Assembly: GCA_964505035.1 (NCBI GenBank)
Contig: CAZDGK010000035.1
Span: 1-12,191, forward strand
DNA length: 12,191 nucleotides
From: CAZDGK01 sp964505035
GTDB taxonomy: Bacteria > Patescibacteriota > Saccharimonadia > UBA4664
Direction: 5' to 3'
Positions 5,274 through 11,821 of the stretch are shown here, in pieces (position 1 is the first letter of the stretch; the number at the start of each line of letters is the position of its first letter). Made by a program: the position numbers and the translations under genes. The notes below the pieces were generated by a model, which ran no database searches, was not told where the DNA came from, and saw only the letters and a program-made list of their open reading frames with translations.

Positions 5274-6560
5274 CTACTTCGTGCTAATGCCAAACCGACG
5301 GCGCAGCTCCGGCACCACCGCATCCAGCTTGAGCGTCTCCTGTGCACCAGATGCCATATCGCGCAGCAGCACCGTGCCCTCTTTGACTTCCTTCTGACCA
5401 ATAATCACCGCGTACGGCACCCCTAGCTTGTCAGCCCGGGCTAGCTGCGACCCAATGCCATCCCGGTCCACCGACCCGACCGCCGGCACATTACCATCCA
5501 GCAGCTGCTCAATCAGACGGAAGGCGCCCAGCCGCGCTGGCTCACCCAGGCTTGCCACATACACCCGGCCGCTCTGAGCTGCTGGCGGTTCCACCCCGGC
5601 AGCTTCAAGCTCCAGCACAATGCGCTCCATACCCAAAGCGAAACCCACCGCCGGCGTTGGCGCCCCGCCCAGCTGCTCCACCAGGGCGTCATACCGGCCG
5701 CCGCCACCAAACGCGCTCTGCGCCCCATCTCGCTCACCATAGAACTCAAACACCGTTCGCGTATAGTAATCCAAGCCCCGCACGAGCAGCGGGTTCAGGT
5801 CATAGCTAATACCCAAATCGTCCAGGTATTCCAACACACCAGCGAAGTGCTTCTGGCAGTCATCGCACAGGTAGTTGAGTGTCTGTGGCGCGTCAGCCAG
5901 CACCGCCTGCGTCCCCGGCTCCTTCGAGTCCAGCACCCGCAACGGGTTGGACTTCACCCGGCCCCGGTCCACTTCCGCTAGCTGCTTGATGTGCGCCTCC
6001 AGGTATTCCACCAGCGCCTTGCGATACTTCGGCCGGCACTGCGCGTCCCCAATGCTGTTGAGTTGCAGCGACACATTGCCTAGCCGAATCCGCCGGAAAA
6101 ATCGCTGCGCCAACATGATAGTCTGCGCGTCCACACTCGGCGCCGGGTCCCCAATCACCTCCAGGTCTAGTTGGCCAAACTGCCGCTGGCGGCCAGCCTG
6201 CGGCCGGTCATAGCGAAACAGCGGGCCATACAGGTAGAGCTTCACCGGCTGCGGCCACGAACCCATACCGTGCTCGATAAAGGCTCGTACGATCCCGGCC
6301 GTAAACTCCGGCCGCAGCGCCAGCTCATGCCCAGACTGGTCGCTGAAGGCGTACATTTCCTTGGACACAATGTCGGTCTCGTTGCCCACGCCGCGCGCAA
6401 ACAGCTTGGCGTCCTCTAGTAGTGGCACCTCCATATGCCCGTACCCAGCCGCCTCAGCAAGCTGGCGGAATGTGTCCACCAGGTAATCAAACAATGCTGT
6501 CTGCTCCGGCAAGAGGTCATACATACCTCGCACCGTCTGGAACTGCTGCTTTGCCACCAT
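5274..6560 (-). CDS. hisS: Histidyl-tRNA synthetase
   Basis: Class II aminoacyl-tRNA synthetase that charges tRNA-His. The 428-aa length is typical of bacterial HisRS. Visible landmarks: QTVRGMYDLLP at the N-terminus; LRPEFTAGIVRA (about 82-93); motif 2, YGPLFRYDRPQAGRQRQFGQLD (in two parts, about 111-132); the HisRS-specific histidine-binding block LVRGLDYYTRTVFEF (about 259-273); GGGGRYD (285-291); and motif 3, AVGFALGMERI (304-314). The C-terminal anticodon-binding domain runs from about 330 to 428. AGGAG with a short spacer precedes the ATG. It lies 55 nt downstream of rel with no clear promoter between them, so it is probably the last gene of a recJ-rel-hisS transcript. Confidence 0.97.
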   Translation of the reverse strand: MVAKQQFQTVRGMYDLLPEQTALFDYLVDTFRQLAEAAGYGHMEVPLLEDAKLFARGVGNETDIVSKEMYAFSDQSGHELALRPEFTAGIVRAFIEHGMGSWPQPVKLYLYGPLFRYDRPQAGRQRQFGQLDLEVIGDPAPSVDAQTIMLAQRFFRRIRLGNVSLQLNSIGDAQCRPKYRKALVEYLEAHIKQLAEVDRGRVKSNPLRVLDSKEPGTQAVLADAPQTLNYLCDDCQKHFAGVLEYLDDLGISYDLNPLLVRGLDYYTRTVFEFYGERDGAQSAFGGGGRYDALVEQLGGAPTPAVGFALGMERIVLELEAAGVEPPAAQSGRVYVASLGEPARLGAFRLIEQLLDGNVPAVGSVDRDGIGSQLARADKLGVPYAVIIGQKEVKEGTVLLRDMASGAQETLKLDAVVPELRRRFGISTK

Positions 6561-6615
6561 TTACTCCTATAGCTAGGCCCCAGCGTACCATAGGGACCCG
6601 CGCCCGGCAACTCGC

Positions 6616-8772
6616 CTAGAACGCATCGGTCCGAGTCACCTCAATCACTCCCGGTACGCGCTCGAGCCGGCGCACCACGTCAGCTAGTCGGAACAAATCC
6701 GGCACCTCCAGGCTAAAACCAATCTGCGCCTCAGTCTCATCATGATTGTTACTACTTGCAAAGCCGCTAATGTTTAGCCGCTCGCGCGCCACCACACCCG
6801 TAATATCAGATAGCAGACCAATGCGGTTAAGCGCCCGCACCCGCAACTGGCACACCAGCTGCACCGCCCTGGCCTCCAACGTCTCCCACCGGCATGCCAC
6901 GTACCGCTCAGCATCGGACGGCAGATTCTTGCAGCCCATCGCATGCACCGTCACACCTGCCCCCCGGGTCACGTAGCCGACAATTGGCTGCGGGAAAAAC
7001 GGCTTGCAGCATGGGGCGAGCGTGTAGGCCAGCTCTTGTTGCTCTATCAGCACCTGCCCCGTCGACGCCTCGCGCTTCACTACCGGCACCGAGCTCGGCC
7101 GCGCCGCATCCGGTACCAGCCGGCGAATCGCTTGGTTAACTCCCAGCGTCCCCTCGCCAATGGCCAGCAGCAAGTCATCCGCCGAGCGCATCGACAGACC
7201 ATCTAGCGTATCAGCCAGCTGTCGCGACGGCATGTCCTCCAGACGCCCCTTGCCCCACACCTTCAGTTCAGCTTCCAGCGCCACGCGGCCGGACGCAATG
7301 TTGGCATCGCGGCTGGCTGCCCGGAACCAGCTCCGAATCCGCCCGCGGGCCGCCGACGTCTGCACAAAACCCAGCCAGTCGCGATTTGGCGCCGGCTCAC
7401 GCCGCGTCATTATCTCCACCACATCCCGGTTTTCCAGCTTGGTATCAAGCGTCACCATCCGGTCGTTCACCCGCGCGCCCATGGTCTTCAAGCCCAGATC
7501 GCTGTGCACCGCAAACGCAAAGTCCACCGGCGTGGACCCTTCCGGCAAGTCATACAAATCCCCTTTCGGGCTGAACACAAATATTCGGTCACTGAACAAT
7601 TCAAGTTGGCTATCCAGCGCCTCCGGACTGTTCTCGGCCTGCAATGACGCCAGCTGATTGACCCACGCCAGCTTGTCTGGCACCTTCGCTGTTCCCTCGC
7701 CGCGCTGGTAGGAACCCGTGTGCTTCTGAGCGTCGTAGAAAAAGTGCGCTGCCAAGCCTCGTTCGGCCTCATCATGCATCTCAGGCGTCCGGATCTGAAT
7801 TTCAGTGATCTTGCCGTCTAGACCAAACACCGTCGTATGCAAGCTCTGATAACCATTGGGCTTGGGCACCGCAATATAGTCCTTAATGCGATAGATCAGC
7901 GGCTTGTACTGCTGATGTACCAGACCCAGCACCTGGTAGCAGCTCGCTACATCCGGCACAATGATCCGTACCGCCAGCAGGTCGTAAATCTGCTCAATAT
8001 CGCCCTCTACCTTGCCCAGTTTCTTAAACACCGAATACAAGTGCTTAGGACGCCCCGCGATCGACAGCGGCTTCACTCCACCACCCGCCAGCAACTGCGC
8101 CACCGCCCGGCGAAATGACTCCAGGTAGTCCTGCGACCGCCGCAGCGTCCGCCGCACCAGCGGCTCCAACCGCGCGTACTCCTCTGGATAGGCATATTTG
8201 AAGCCAATATCCTCCATCTCCGCCTTCAGCTGGCCCATGCCCAACCGGTCGGCCAGTGGCGCAAATATCTCCAATGACTCACGGGCAATCCGCTTCTGCC
8301 GCGCCGGCTCTAGGTACTCCAGCGTCCGCAGATTATGCAGCCGATCAGCCAGCTTCACCATCAATACCCGTAGATCTTTCACGCTAGCCAGCAGGAGCTT
8401 GCGCAGATTTTCATTAGAGATCTCGCGGCGCGCACTGTCCGCCGCCGGCCCCGGCAGGTTCGAGAGCCGCAGCTTCGTCACACCATCCACCAGCTCTGCC
8501 ACCTTGTCGCCAAACCGCTCCTGCAGCTCCTTCAGTGTGACGTCGGTGTCCTCAATGACGTCGTGCAGCAAAGCCGCCATTACCGACTCAGCGTCCAATC
8601 CCCAGTCCGCCACAATCTCCGCCACGGCCTGTGGGTGCACCATGTATGGCTCACCACTGGCCCGTTTCTGACCCTCATGAGCTCTGGCGGCATACTCCAA
8701 GGCCGCCTCTATGGCATCATTTTCTGGCTTACTGAAGCGCTCTTTATCGTATCGAATACTAATATTACTCAT
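6616..8772 (-). CDS. rel: Bifunctional RelA/SpoT-type (p)ppGpp synthetase/hydrolase
   Basis: Makes and degrades the alarmone (p)ppGpp during starvation. The 718-aa protein has the full long-RSH layout. The HD hydrolase domain has H47, HDxxED at 70-75 (HDVIED) and D143 in KLADRLHN. The synthetase domain has GRPKHLYSVFKK (240-251), YDLLAVR, KPNGYQSLHT with the stacking Tyr Y308, and E324 in EIQIRT. A TGS domain spans about 396-457 (RIFVFSPKGDLYDLP...). A helical region, a Cys-containing segment (APCCKPFFP, later GCKNLP) and a C-terminal ACT domain (RALNRIGLLSDITGVV) follow. The intact hydrolase residues argue for a bifunctional Rel/SpoT rather than a RelA with a degenerate HD domain. Its start lies within the end of recJ (8-nt overlap), so coupling to recJ is likely. 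Confidence 0.96.
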   Translation of the reverse strand: MSNISIRYDKERFSKPENDAIEAALEYAARAHEGQKRASGEPYMVHPQAVAEIVADWGLDAESVMAALLHDVIEDTDVTLKELQERFGDKVAELVDGVTKLRLSNLPGPAADSARREISNENLRKLLLASVKDLRVLMVKLADRLHNLRTLEYLEPARQKRIARESLEIFAPLADRLGMGQLKAEMEDIGFKYAYPEEYARLEPLVRRTLRRSQDYLESFRRAVAQLLAGGGVKPLSIAGRPKHLYSVFKKLGKVEGDIEQIYDLLAVRIIVPDVASCYQVLGLVHQQYKPLIYRIKDYIAVPKPNGYQSLHTTVFGLDGKITEIQIRTPEMHDEAERGLAAHFFYDAQKHTGSYQRGEGTAKVPDKLAWVNQLASLQAENSPEALDSQLELFSDRIFVFSPKGDLYDLPEGSTPVDFAFAVHSDLGLKTMGARVNDRMVTLDTKLENRDVVEIMTRREPAPNRDWLGFVQTSAARGRIRSWFRAASRDANIASGRVALEAELKVWGKGRLEDMPSRQLADTLDGLSMRSADDLLLAIGEGTLGVNQAIRRLVPDAARPSSVPVVKREASTGQVLIEQQELAYTLAPCCKPFFPQPIVGYVTRGAGVTVHAMGCKNLPSDAERYVACRWETLEARAVQLVCQLRVRALNRIGLLSDITGVVARERLNISGFASSNNHDETEAQIGFSLEVPDLFRLADVVRRLERVPGVIEVTRTDAF

Positions 8773-10426
8773 GATGAATGTCCGTCACTACTAGTTGCAA
8801 CGTGCGCTCACCCCTGAACTCATTTTTGTTGAGACTGCCCCGCACGGTGATGCGCTGCCCCGGCTGCAGTTGACCGTATCGCCCGGCCAACCCAAACCCC
8901 ACCCCAGCTAGCGTCCGGCCAGCCTCATCCTGTATCGCCAACCGCAAGTGCGAACCATCCGCACCCATCTGGGACAAGCCACCAAGCACCATCTGCCGCA
9001 GTTCAAACACCGGCACCGGATGAGCCGCTCCATAAGGCTCCAATAAAGCCAAATCATCGTATACTGGCCAGCCAATTTCCGCCAAGTCATCCAGCACCAC
9101 ATCCGCCTCGGTCGCCTCCGACTCGTCCGCTCCGCCGTCACCCGCAAGCCGCCCCAGTCGCTCGCGCAAAGCCTCCAGGTTGGCCGTCGGTAGCGTCATA
9201 CCGGCCGCATAGTAGTGGCCGCCGTATTTGGTGAGCAGCTCAGCGCAGCTCCGCAATGCCTGCACCATATTAAACCCGGCCACGCTTCGGGCCGACGCCT
9301 TAGTTGTCTCACCCATCACCTGTCCCAGCACCACCGGCCTGCCCCATCGCTCCGCCAGCTTGCTAGCCACAATCCCCACAATGCCATGCGACCAGCCCCC
9401 GTCCGCCAGCACCAGCACCGAGTCAGCCTCGTGCGCCTCAGCCTGCACCATGGCTTCCTTGAATATCCGGTCCTGATCCGCCCGCCGCTGCCGGTTGAGA
9501 TTCTCGAGCTCATTGGCAATCACCATCGCCCGGGCCTCATCCGCCGTCTCCACCAGCTCCAGTGACCGCGCCGCATGATCCAGCCGCCCCGCCGCGTTCA
9601 TGCGTGGTCCCAGCACAAATCCCAGCTCCCGAGCCGTAATCTTGCGAATATCCACGCCACCCACCACCGCCAGCGCCCGCAGACCCGGCCGCCGCGTTCG
9701 CTGCATGACCTTCAAGCCGTATGCCACCAGCACCCGGTTCTCACCCACCAGATCCACCACGTCGCAGACCGTGCCGAGCGCCACCAAATCCAGCAGCCAC
9801 TTCTCCTGGCCCGCCTCCGGAATACCCGTCCGCCGCTGCAAAGCCTGCACCAGCTTAAATGCCACACCCGCCCCACAGAGCTCCTTAAACGGGTAGTCGT
9901 CACCCGGCCGTTTCGGGTTAACCACCGCCACAGCTTCGGGTAGTACCTCTGGAGGCGTGTGGTGGTCGGTAATCACGAGGTCCAGCCCATGCTCCCTGGC
10001 CCAGTCCGCCTCCGCCACGCTGGTAATACCACAATCCACTGACACCACCAGCGTAGCTCCCTCCGCCTGCAAGGCCTCCAGGGCCGCTGTATTGAGGCCG
10101 TAGCCCTCTTCAAACCGGTCCGGGATGTAGCTATGCACATCAGCCCCCAGAGCCCGTAGCGACTCCAGCAGCACCGCGCTCGCCGTGATGCCGTCGATAT
10201 CGTAGTCACCATACACCACCACTCGCTCACCGTTCTCGACCGCGGCCACCAGCCGCTCCACTGCCCGGTCCATGTCCGTCATGAGATACGGATCGTGCAA
10301 ATGCTCATCATAGTTTGGCCACAAAAAAGCCGCCATTGCCTCGGGCGCCATCCCTCGCCGCGCCAAAATCTGCGCTACCAGCTTGGGCACCACCCTCACC
10401 TCAACTGCCTCTCCACCATCTGTCAT
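8765..10426 (-). CDS. recJ: Single-stranded-DNA exonuclease RecJ
   Basis: 5'-to-3' ssDNA exonuclease for recombination and repair, needing divalent metal. The 553-aa protein contains the DHH phosphoesterase motifs in order: VVVYGDYDIDGITA (D73... D78, about 69-82), SVDCGI (129-134) and VITDHH (151-156). A DHHA1 region has GGWSHGIVGIVASKLAERWGRP and the glycine-rich TKYGGHYYAAGMTL. A C-terminal OB-fold holds EPYGAAHPVPVFELR and RITVRGSLNKNEF. Length is close to the standard bacterial RecJ. It heads the recJ-rel-hisS series and has a strong promoter whose predicted +1 is the A of the ATG. It is divergent from the 10533 gene. Confidence 0.96.
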   Translation of the reverse strand: MTDGGEAVEVRVVPKLVAQILARRGMAPEAMAAFLWPNYDEHLHDPYLMTDMDRAVERLVAAVENGERVVVYGDYDIDGITASAVLLESLRALGADVHSYIPDRFEEGYGLNTAALEALQAEGATLVVSVDCGITSVAEADWAREHGLDLVITDHHTPPEVLPEAVAVVNPKRPGDDYPFKELCGAGVAFKLVQALQRRTGIPEAGQEKWLLDLVALGTVCDVVDLVGENRVLVAYGLKVMQRTRRPGLRALAVVGGVDIRKITARELGFVLGPRMNAAGRLDHAARSLELVETADEARAMVIANELENLNRQRRADQDRIFKEAMVQAEAHEADSVLVLADGGWSHGIVGIVASKLAERWGRPVVLGQVMGETTKASARSVAGFNMVQALRSCAELLTKYGGHYYAAGMTLPTANLEALRERLGRLAGDGGADESEATEADVVLDDLAEIGWPVYDDLALLEPYGAAHPVPVFELRQMVLGGLSQMGADGSHLRLAIQDEAGRTLAGVGFGLAGRYGQLQPGQRITVRGSLNKNEFRGERTLQLVVTDIHHE

Positions 10427-10432
10427 AGCCTC

Positions 10433-10460
10433 AGTATATCAGGCGTAAGAACTTTGACAA
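10433..10460 (-). promoter_or_regulatory. recJ promoter, predicting a leaderless mRNA
   Basis: Minus strand: TTGTCA (10460-10455), a 16-nt spacer ending in TGA, then TATACT (10438-10433), an extended -10. Exactly six bases (GAGGCT) separate the hexamer from the ATG at 10426, so the A of the ATG is the expected +1. Its -35 overlaps the -35 of the divergent plus-strand promoter. Confidence 0.75.
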
Positions 10461-10482
10461 AATACCATTTTTATGATAAAAT
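10454..10482 (+). promoter_or_regulatory. Promoter of the 10533 gene
   Basis: Perfect TTGACA (10454-10459), 17-nt spacer ending in TGA, then TAAAAT (10477-10482): near-consensus with a TGn extension. The predicted start near 10489 gives a leader of about 44 nt. It shares the core TGACA with the recJ -35 on the other strand. Confidence 0.88.
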
Positions 10483-10532
10483 TCTTATCTAGATGGGGCA
10501 AATCTAGCCCCCTCAAGCACCAAGGAGACAAC

Positions 10533-10943
10533 GTGACCCAGATTCGAGTAGCCGGGCATCTGGCCAACGGCCAGGACCGTCGCGACTACTTCTACGTCGG
10601 TATCACCGCCAAAATCGGCGACTGGTACGAGTGGCCGGCATCGAGCGCCGACCACCGTGGCGAAGTCCGCTGGGGCGCGAACGGTGACAATTACGGTGTG
10701 GAGAACCTCCGCGGCCAGGGCAAGCTTCTCTGGGAGGCGCTGATGCGCCGCCTGGTGGACGCCCACCCCGACGCCGTCGAGGAAGTCTGGTTCGGTCCGG
10801 TGCACGCACACCTCGGAACCATGATCCGTATCCACACCTTCCGTTCCGCTGACCGCGAACAGCTAATCTCCGCCGCCATCGCCGCCGCTCAAGAAGTCTT
10901 CGGAGAGGACGCCGAAGTCATCGAGGTGGAACCGCTGTCCTGA
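10533..10943 (+). CDS. Hypothetical soluble protein, family unknown
   Basis: 136-aa protein that I do not recognise. I take the GTG at 10533 as start: AAGGAGA lies at 10522-10528, and the upstream in-frame ATG (10473) falls inside the promoter. There are no signal peptide or membrane segments. The N-terminal half is rich in Trp, Tyr and Gly (DYFYVGITAKIGDWYEW, RWGANGDNYGVENLRGQ) and suggests beta strands. A helical LLWEALMRRLVDAHPDAVEEVWF segment follows, and the C-terminus is helical and acidic (SAAIAAAQEVFGEDAEVIEVE). An overall mixed alpha/beta single domain is likely. A near-consensus promoter suggests high expression. Its terminator seems cut by the adapter-contaminated join 37 nt past the stop. 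Confidence 0.78.
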   Translation: MTQIRVAGHLANGQDRRDYFYVGITAKIGDWYEWPASSADHRGEVRWGANGDNYGVENLRGQGKLLWEALMRRLVDAHPDAVEEVWFGPVHAHLGTMIRIHTFRSADREQLISAAIAAAQEVFGEDAEVIEVEPLS

Positions 10944-10957
10944 ACTGACCACGCCAA

Positions 10958-10980
10958 CCCTCCGGGCGGCCCGTATGGGC
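10958..10980 (+). terminator. Truncated terminator hairpin of the 10533 gene
   Basis: A 15-nt left arm, CCCTCCGGGCGGCCC (10958-10972), a GTAT loop, and only the first four bases of the matching right arm, GGGC (10977-10980), before adapter sequence begins. The other terminators here have comparable GC stems and 4-10 nt loops, so this is probably a real terminator cut by the contig end. Confidence 0.5.
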
Positions 10981-11031
10981 AGATCGGAAGAGCGTCGTGG
11001 ACGGAAAAAGTTTACCTCCTGGTGTAGATGA
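10981..11031. other. Illumina TruSeq dual-index adapter (P5 side), sequencing contamination
   Basis: The sequence opens with AGATCGGAAGAGCGTCGTG, an exact match to the TruSeq adapter. Read on the minus strand, 11013-10981 matches the 33-nt read-1 primer site at 29 positions, with the 19 insert-proximal bases perfect. Next come 8 bases, CAGGAGGT (11021-11014), where the i5 index belongs, one mismatch from index D507 (CAGGACGT) as I remember it. Then ATCTACAC (11029-11022), the fixed adapter sequence. The errors increase away from the insert, as in a decaying read. Any reading frame here is meaningless. Confidence 0.95.
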
Positions 11032-11041
11032 NNNNNNNNNN
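11032..11041. other. Scaffold gap (10 N)
   Basis: Ten unresolved bases between two pieces of adapter. The size is likely a placeholder, so the true distance between the flanking contigs is unknown. Confidence 0.95.
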
Positions 11042-11062
11042 TTCTCAGTTGTCGGACGTTTC
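11042..11062. other. Degraded continuation of the same adapter after the gap
   Basis: TTCTCAGTTGTCGGACGTTTC aligns to the expected continuation ATCTCGGTGGTCGCCGTATC with several substitutions and one inserted base. It therefore continues the P5 adapter from the other side of the gap. The match is imperfect, so confidence is lower than for the left side. Confidence 0.7.
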
Positions 11063-11138
11063 GACGATGTCTTTTTCTGTACCCCCACCTCCCACCCACC
11101 CCCCCCGCCCGCGCCGGCGGCCGCCGTGGCGCCGCCCT
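11063..11138. other. C-rich low-complexity stretch, probably read-through noise
   Basis: After the adapter remnant comes a T-run, then a stretch of C-runs (eight C at 11099-11106) and GC-only sequence up to about 11138. On the minus strand this is G-run sequence, as seen when a read passes the end of the adapter. Normal-looking AT-containing sequence resumes near 11137. Where real DNA starts cannot be fixed by eye; part of this could be genuine. Confidence 0.6.
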
Positions 11139-11183
11139 TCTCTTTTATCAACCCTTTCTCCACTACCCCGTCATATGCTTTAA

Positions 11184-11189
11184 TACAAT
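11184..11189 (+). promoter_or_regulatory. Candidate -10 for the 11220 gene
   Basis: TACAAT, 30 nt before the ATG, predicting a leader of about 24 nt that includes the AAGGAG site. No -35 hexamer or TGn extension is evident, and the sequence further upstream may be artefactual. Confidence 0.4.
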
Positions 11190-11219
11190 TCCTGCCCTTT
11201 CTAGACCAAGGAGTCATAT

Positions 11220-11612
11220 ATGGGACAGGATGTTACACTGCCCACCCTGCTGGGCCGTGTCGCCGTCACCGGCCGGCACAACCAGCGCCGCCGCACCTAT
11301 CACCTGGGAGCACTATTGTCCCGGGGGCCGGAATCGGTCGGCCATCGTGGCATGGCCACGGAAGACTGTGCGCTCACTGACCTCGGCCGCGAGCTCGCCC
11401 AGCATCTCATGGGCATCCTCGGCGTCGAAAGCTTGTTCTTTCGGGACTACCAAGTCACCGTCTACATCGGACGAGTCTTCTCCTGGGCCGGTCATGACCG
11501 CATCCACCAGCAAGTGCTAGCTGCCATCCGGGCCCTGGTCCGGGTCAAATGGCTCAAGATCTCTACCAATCTCAAACCCAGCACGGCCGCTTCCGAACAA
11601 GCCGCCACCTAG
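11220..11612 (+). CDS. Hypothetical protein with an Nfu/NifU N-terminal-like segment
   Basis: 130-aa soluble protein. The ATG is preceded by AAGGAG (11208-11213) at a 6-nt spacing. The first 50 residues are basic and poorly defined. From about residue 57, RELAQHLMGILGVESLFFRDYQVTVYIGRVF...W and an IHQQVLAAIRALV helix (given in parts) resemble the Nfu_N domain. That domain shows a 'plA..L..i.GV..vf...dfvtV....W..l...i..aI' pattern and is found on Fe-S scaffold proteins. The catalytic NifU C-terminal domain with CxxC is absent and there is no Cys pair. If homologous, it is a stand-alone, divergent Nfu_N, common in small genomes. The call is by pattern only. A clean terminator follows; the upstream neighbour is uncertain because of the scaffold join. 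Confidence 0.65.
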   Translation: MGQDVTLPTLLGRVAVTGRHNQRRRTYHLGALLSRGPESVGHRGMATEDCALTDLGRELAQHLMGILGVESLFFRDYQVTVYIGRVFSWAGHDRIHQQVLAAIRALVRVKWLKISTNLKPSTAASEQAAT

Positions 11613-11620
11613 CGCCCACC

Positions 11621-11652
11621 GGCCGCGAAGCCTCAATCATTGCTTCGCGGCC
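11621..11652 (+). terminator. Intrinsic terminator of the 11220 gene
   Basis: An 11-bp perfect stem (GGCCGCGAAGC with GCTTCGCGGCC) and a 10-nt loop, followed by AGCTTATTTT. It begins 8 nt after the stop. The convergent 48-aa ORF ends 23 nt away on the other strand, so the hairpin may also close that transcript. Confidence 0.85.
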
Positions 11653-11674
11653 AGCTTATTTTGCGGAATATGTA

Positions 11675-11821
11675 TTAAAACTTACGGGCCAGGAAATAGA
11701 AGTTCGGGTCGCTCCGGCGCACAAACCCCAGCGGCGGCTCCGGCACCCGGTACATCGCTCGCGAATACGGCACCCACGGCCGGCGACGCACACCCAGCAG
11801 AGTATCAATCAGCCGCCTCAT
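11675..11821 (-). CDS. 48-aa ORF coupled to the winged-helix regulator
   Basis: Found by reading the minus strand downstream of the regulator; it is shorter than a usual ORF cut-off. Its ATG overlaps the regulator's TGA as ATGA (11821-11818), and it ends in TAA at 11675. The peptide begins MRRLIDTLLGVRRRPWVPYS, is strongly basic (nine Arg) and rich in Pro and aromatics, and ends NFYFLARKF. It has no signal peptide or membrane helix, and I recognise no family. The ATGA junction and the terminator just beyond support a real gene, possibly a small DNA/RNA-binding or partner peptide. Because the evidence is positional, it could also be a chance frame. Confidence 0.5.
   Translation of the reverse strand: MRRLIDTLLGVRRRPWVPYSRAMYRVPEPPLGFVRRSDPNFYFLARKF

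Noticed and set aside
5875..8671. Several long plus-strand open frames opposite hisS and rel, and similar ones opposite recJ
   Set aside because: They are antisense shadows that arise from GC-rich codon bias. They have Ser/Arg/Pro-rich compositions without domains and no ribosome-binding sites, while the minus-strand products are full-length known enzymes.
10473..10532. ATG start for the 10533 gene at 10473
   Set aside because: This ATG lies within the -35/-10 region of the near-consensus promoter, upstream of the predicted transcript start, whereas the GTG has a good Shine-Dalgarno.
10863..11380. Long frames crossing the N run on both strands
   Set aside because: They are built from adapter, unknown bases and C-rich noise, so they are not proteins.
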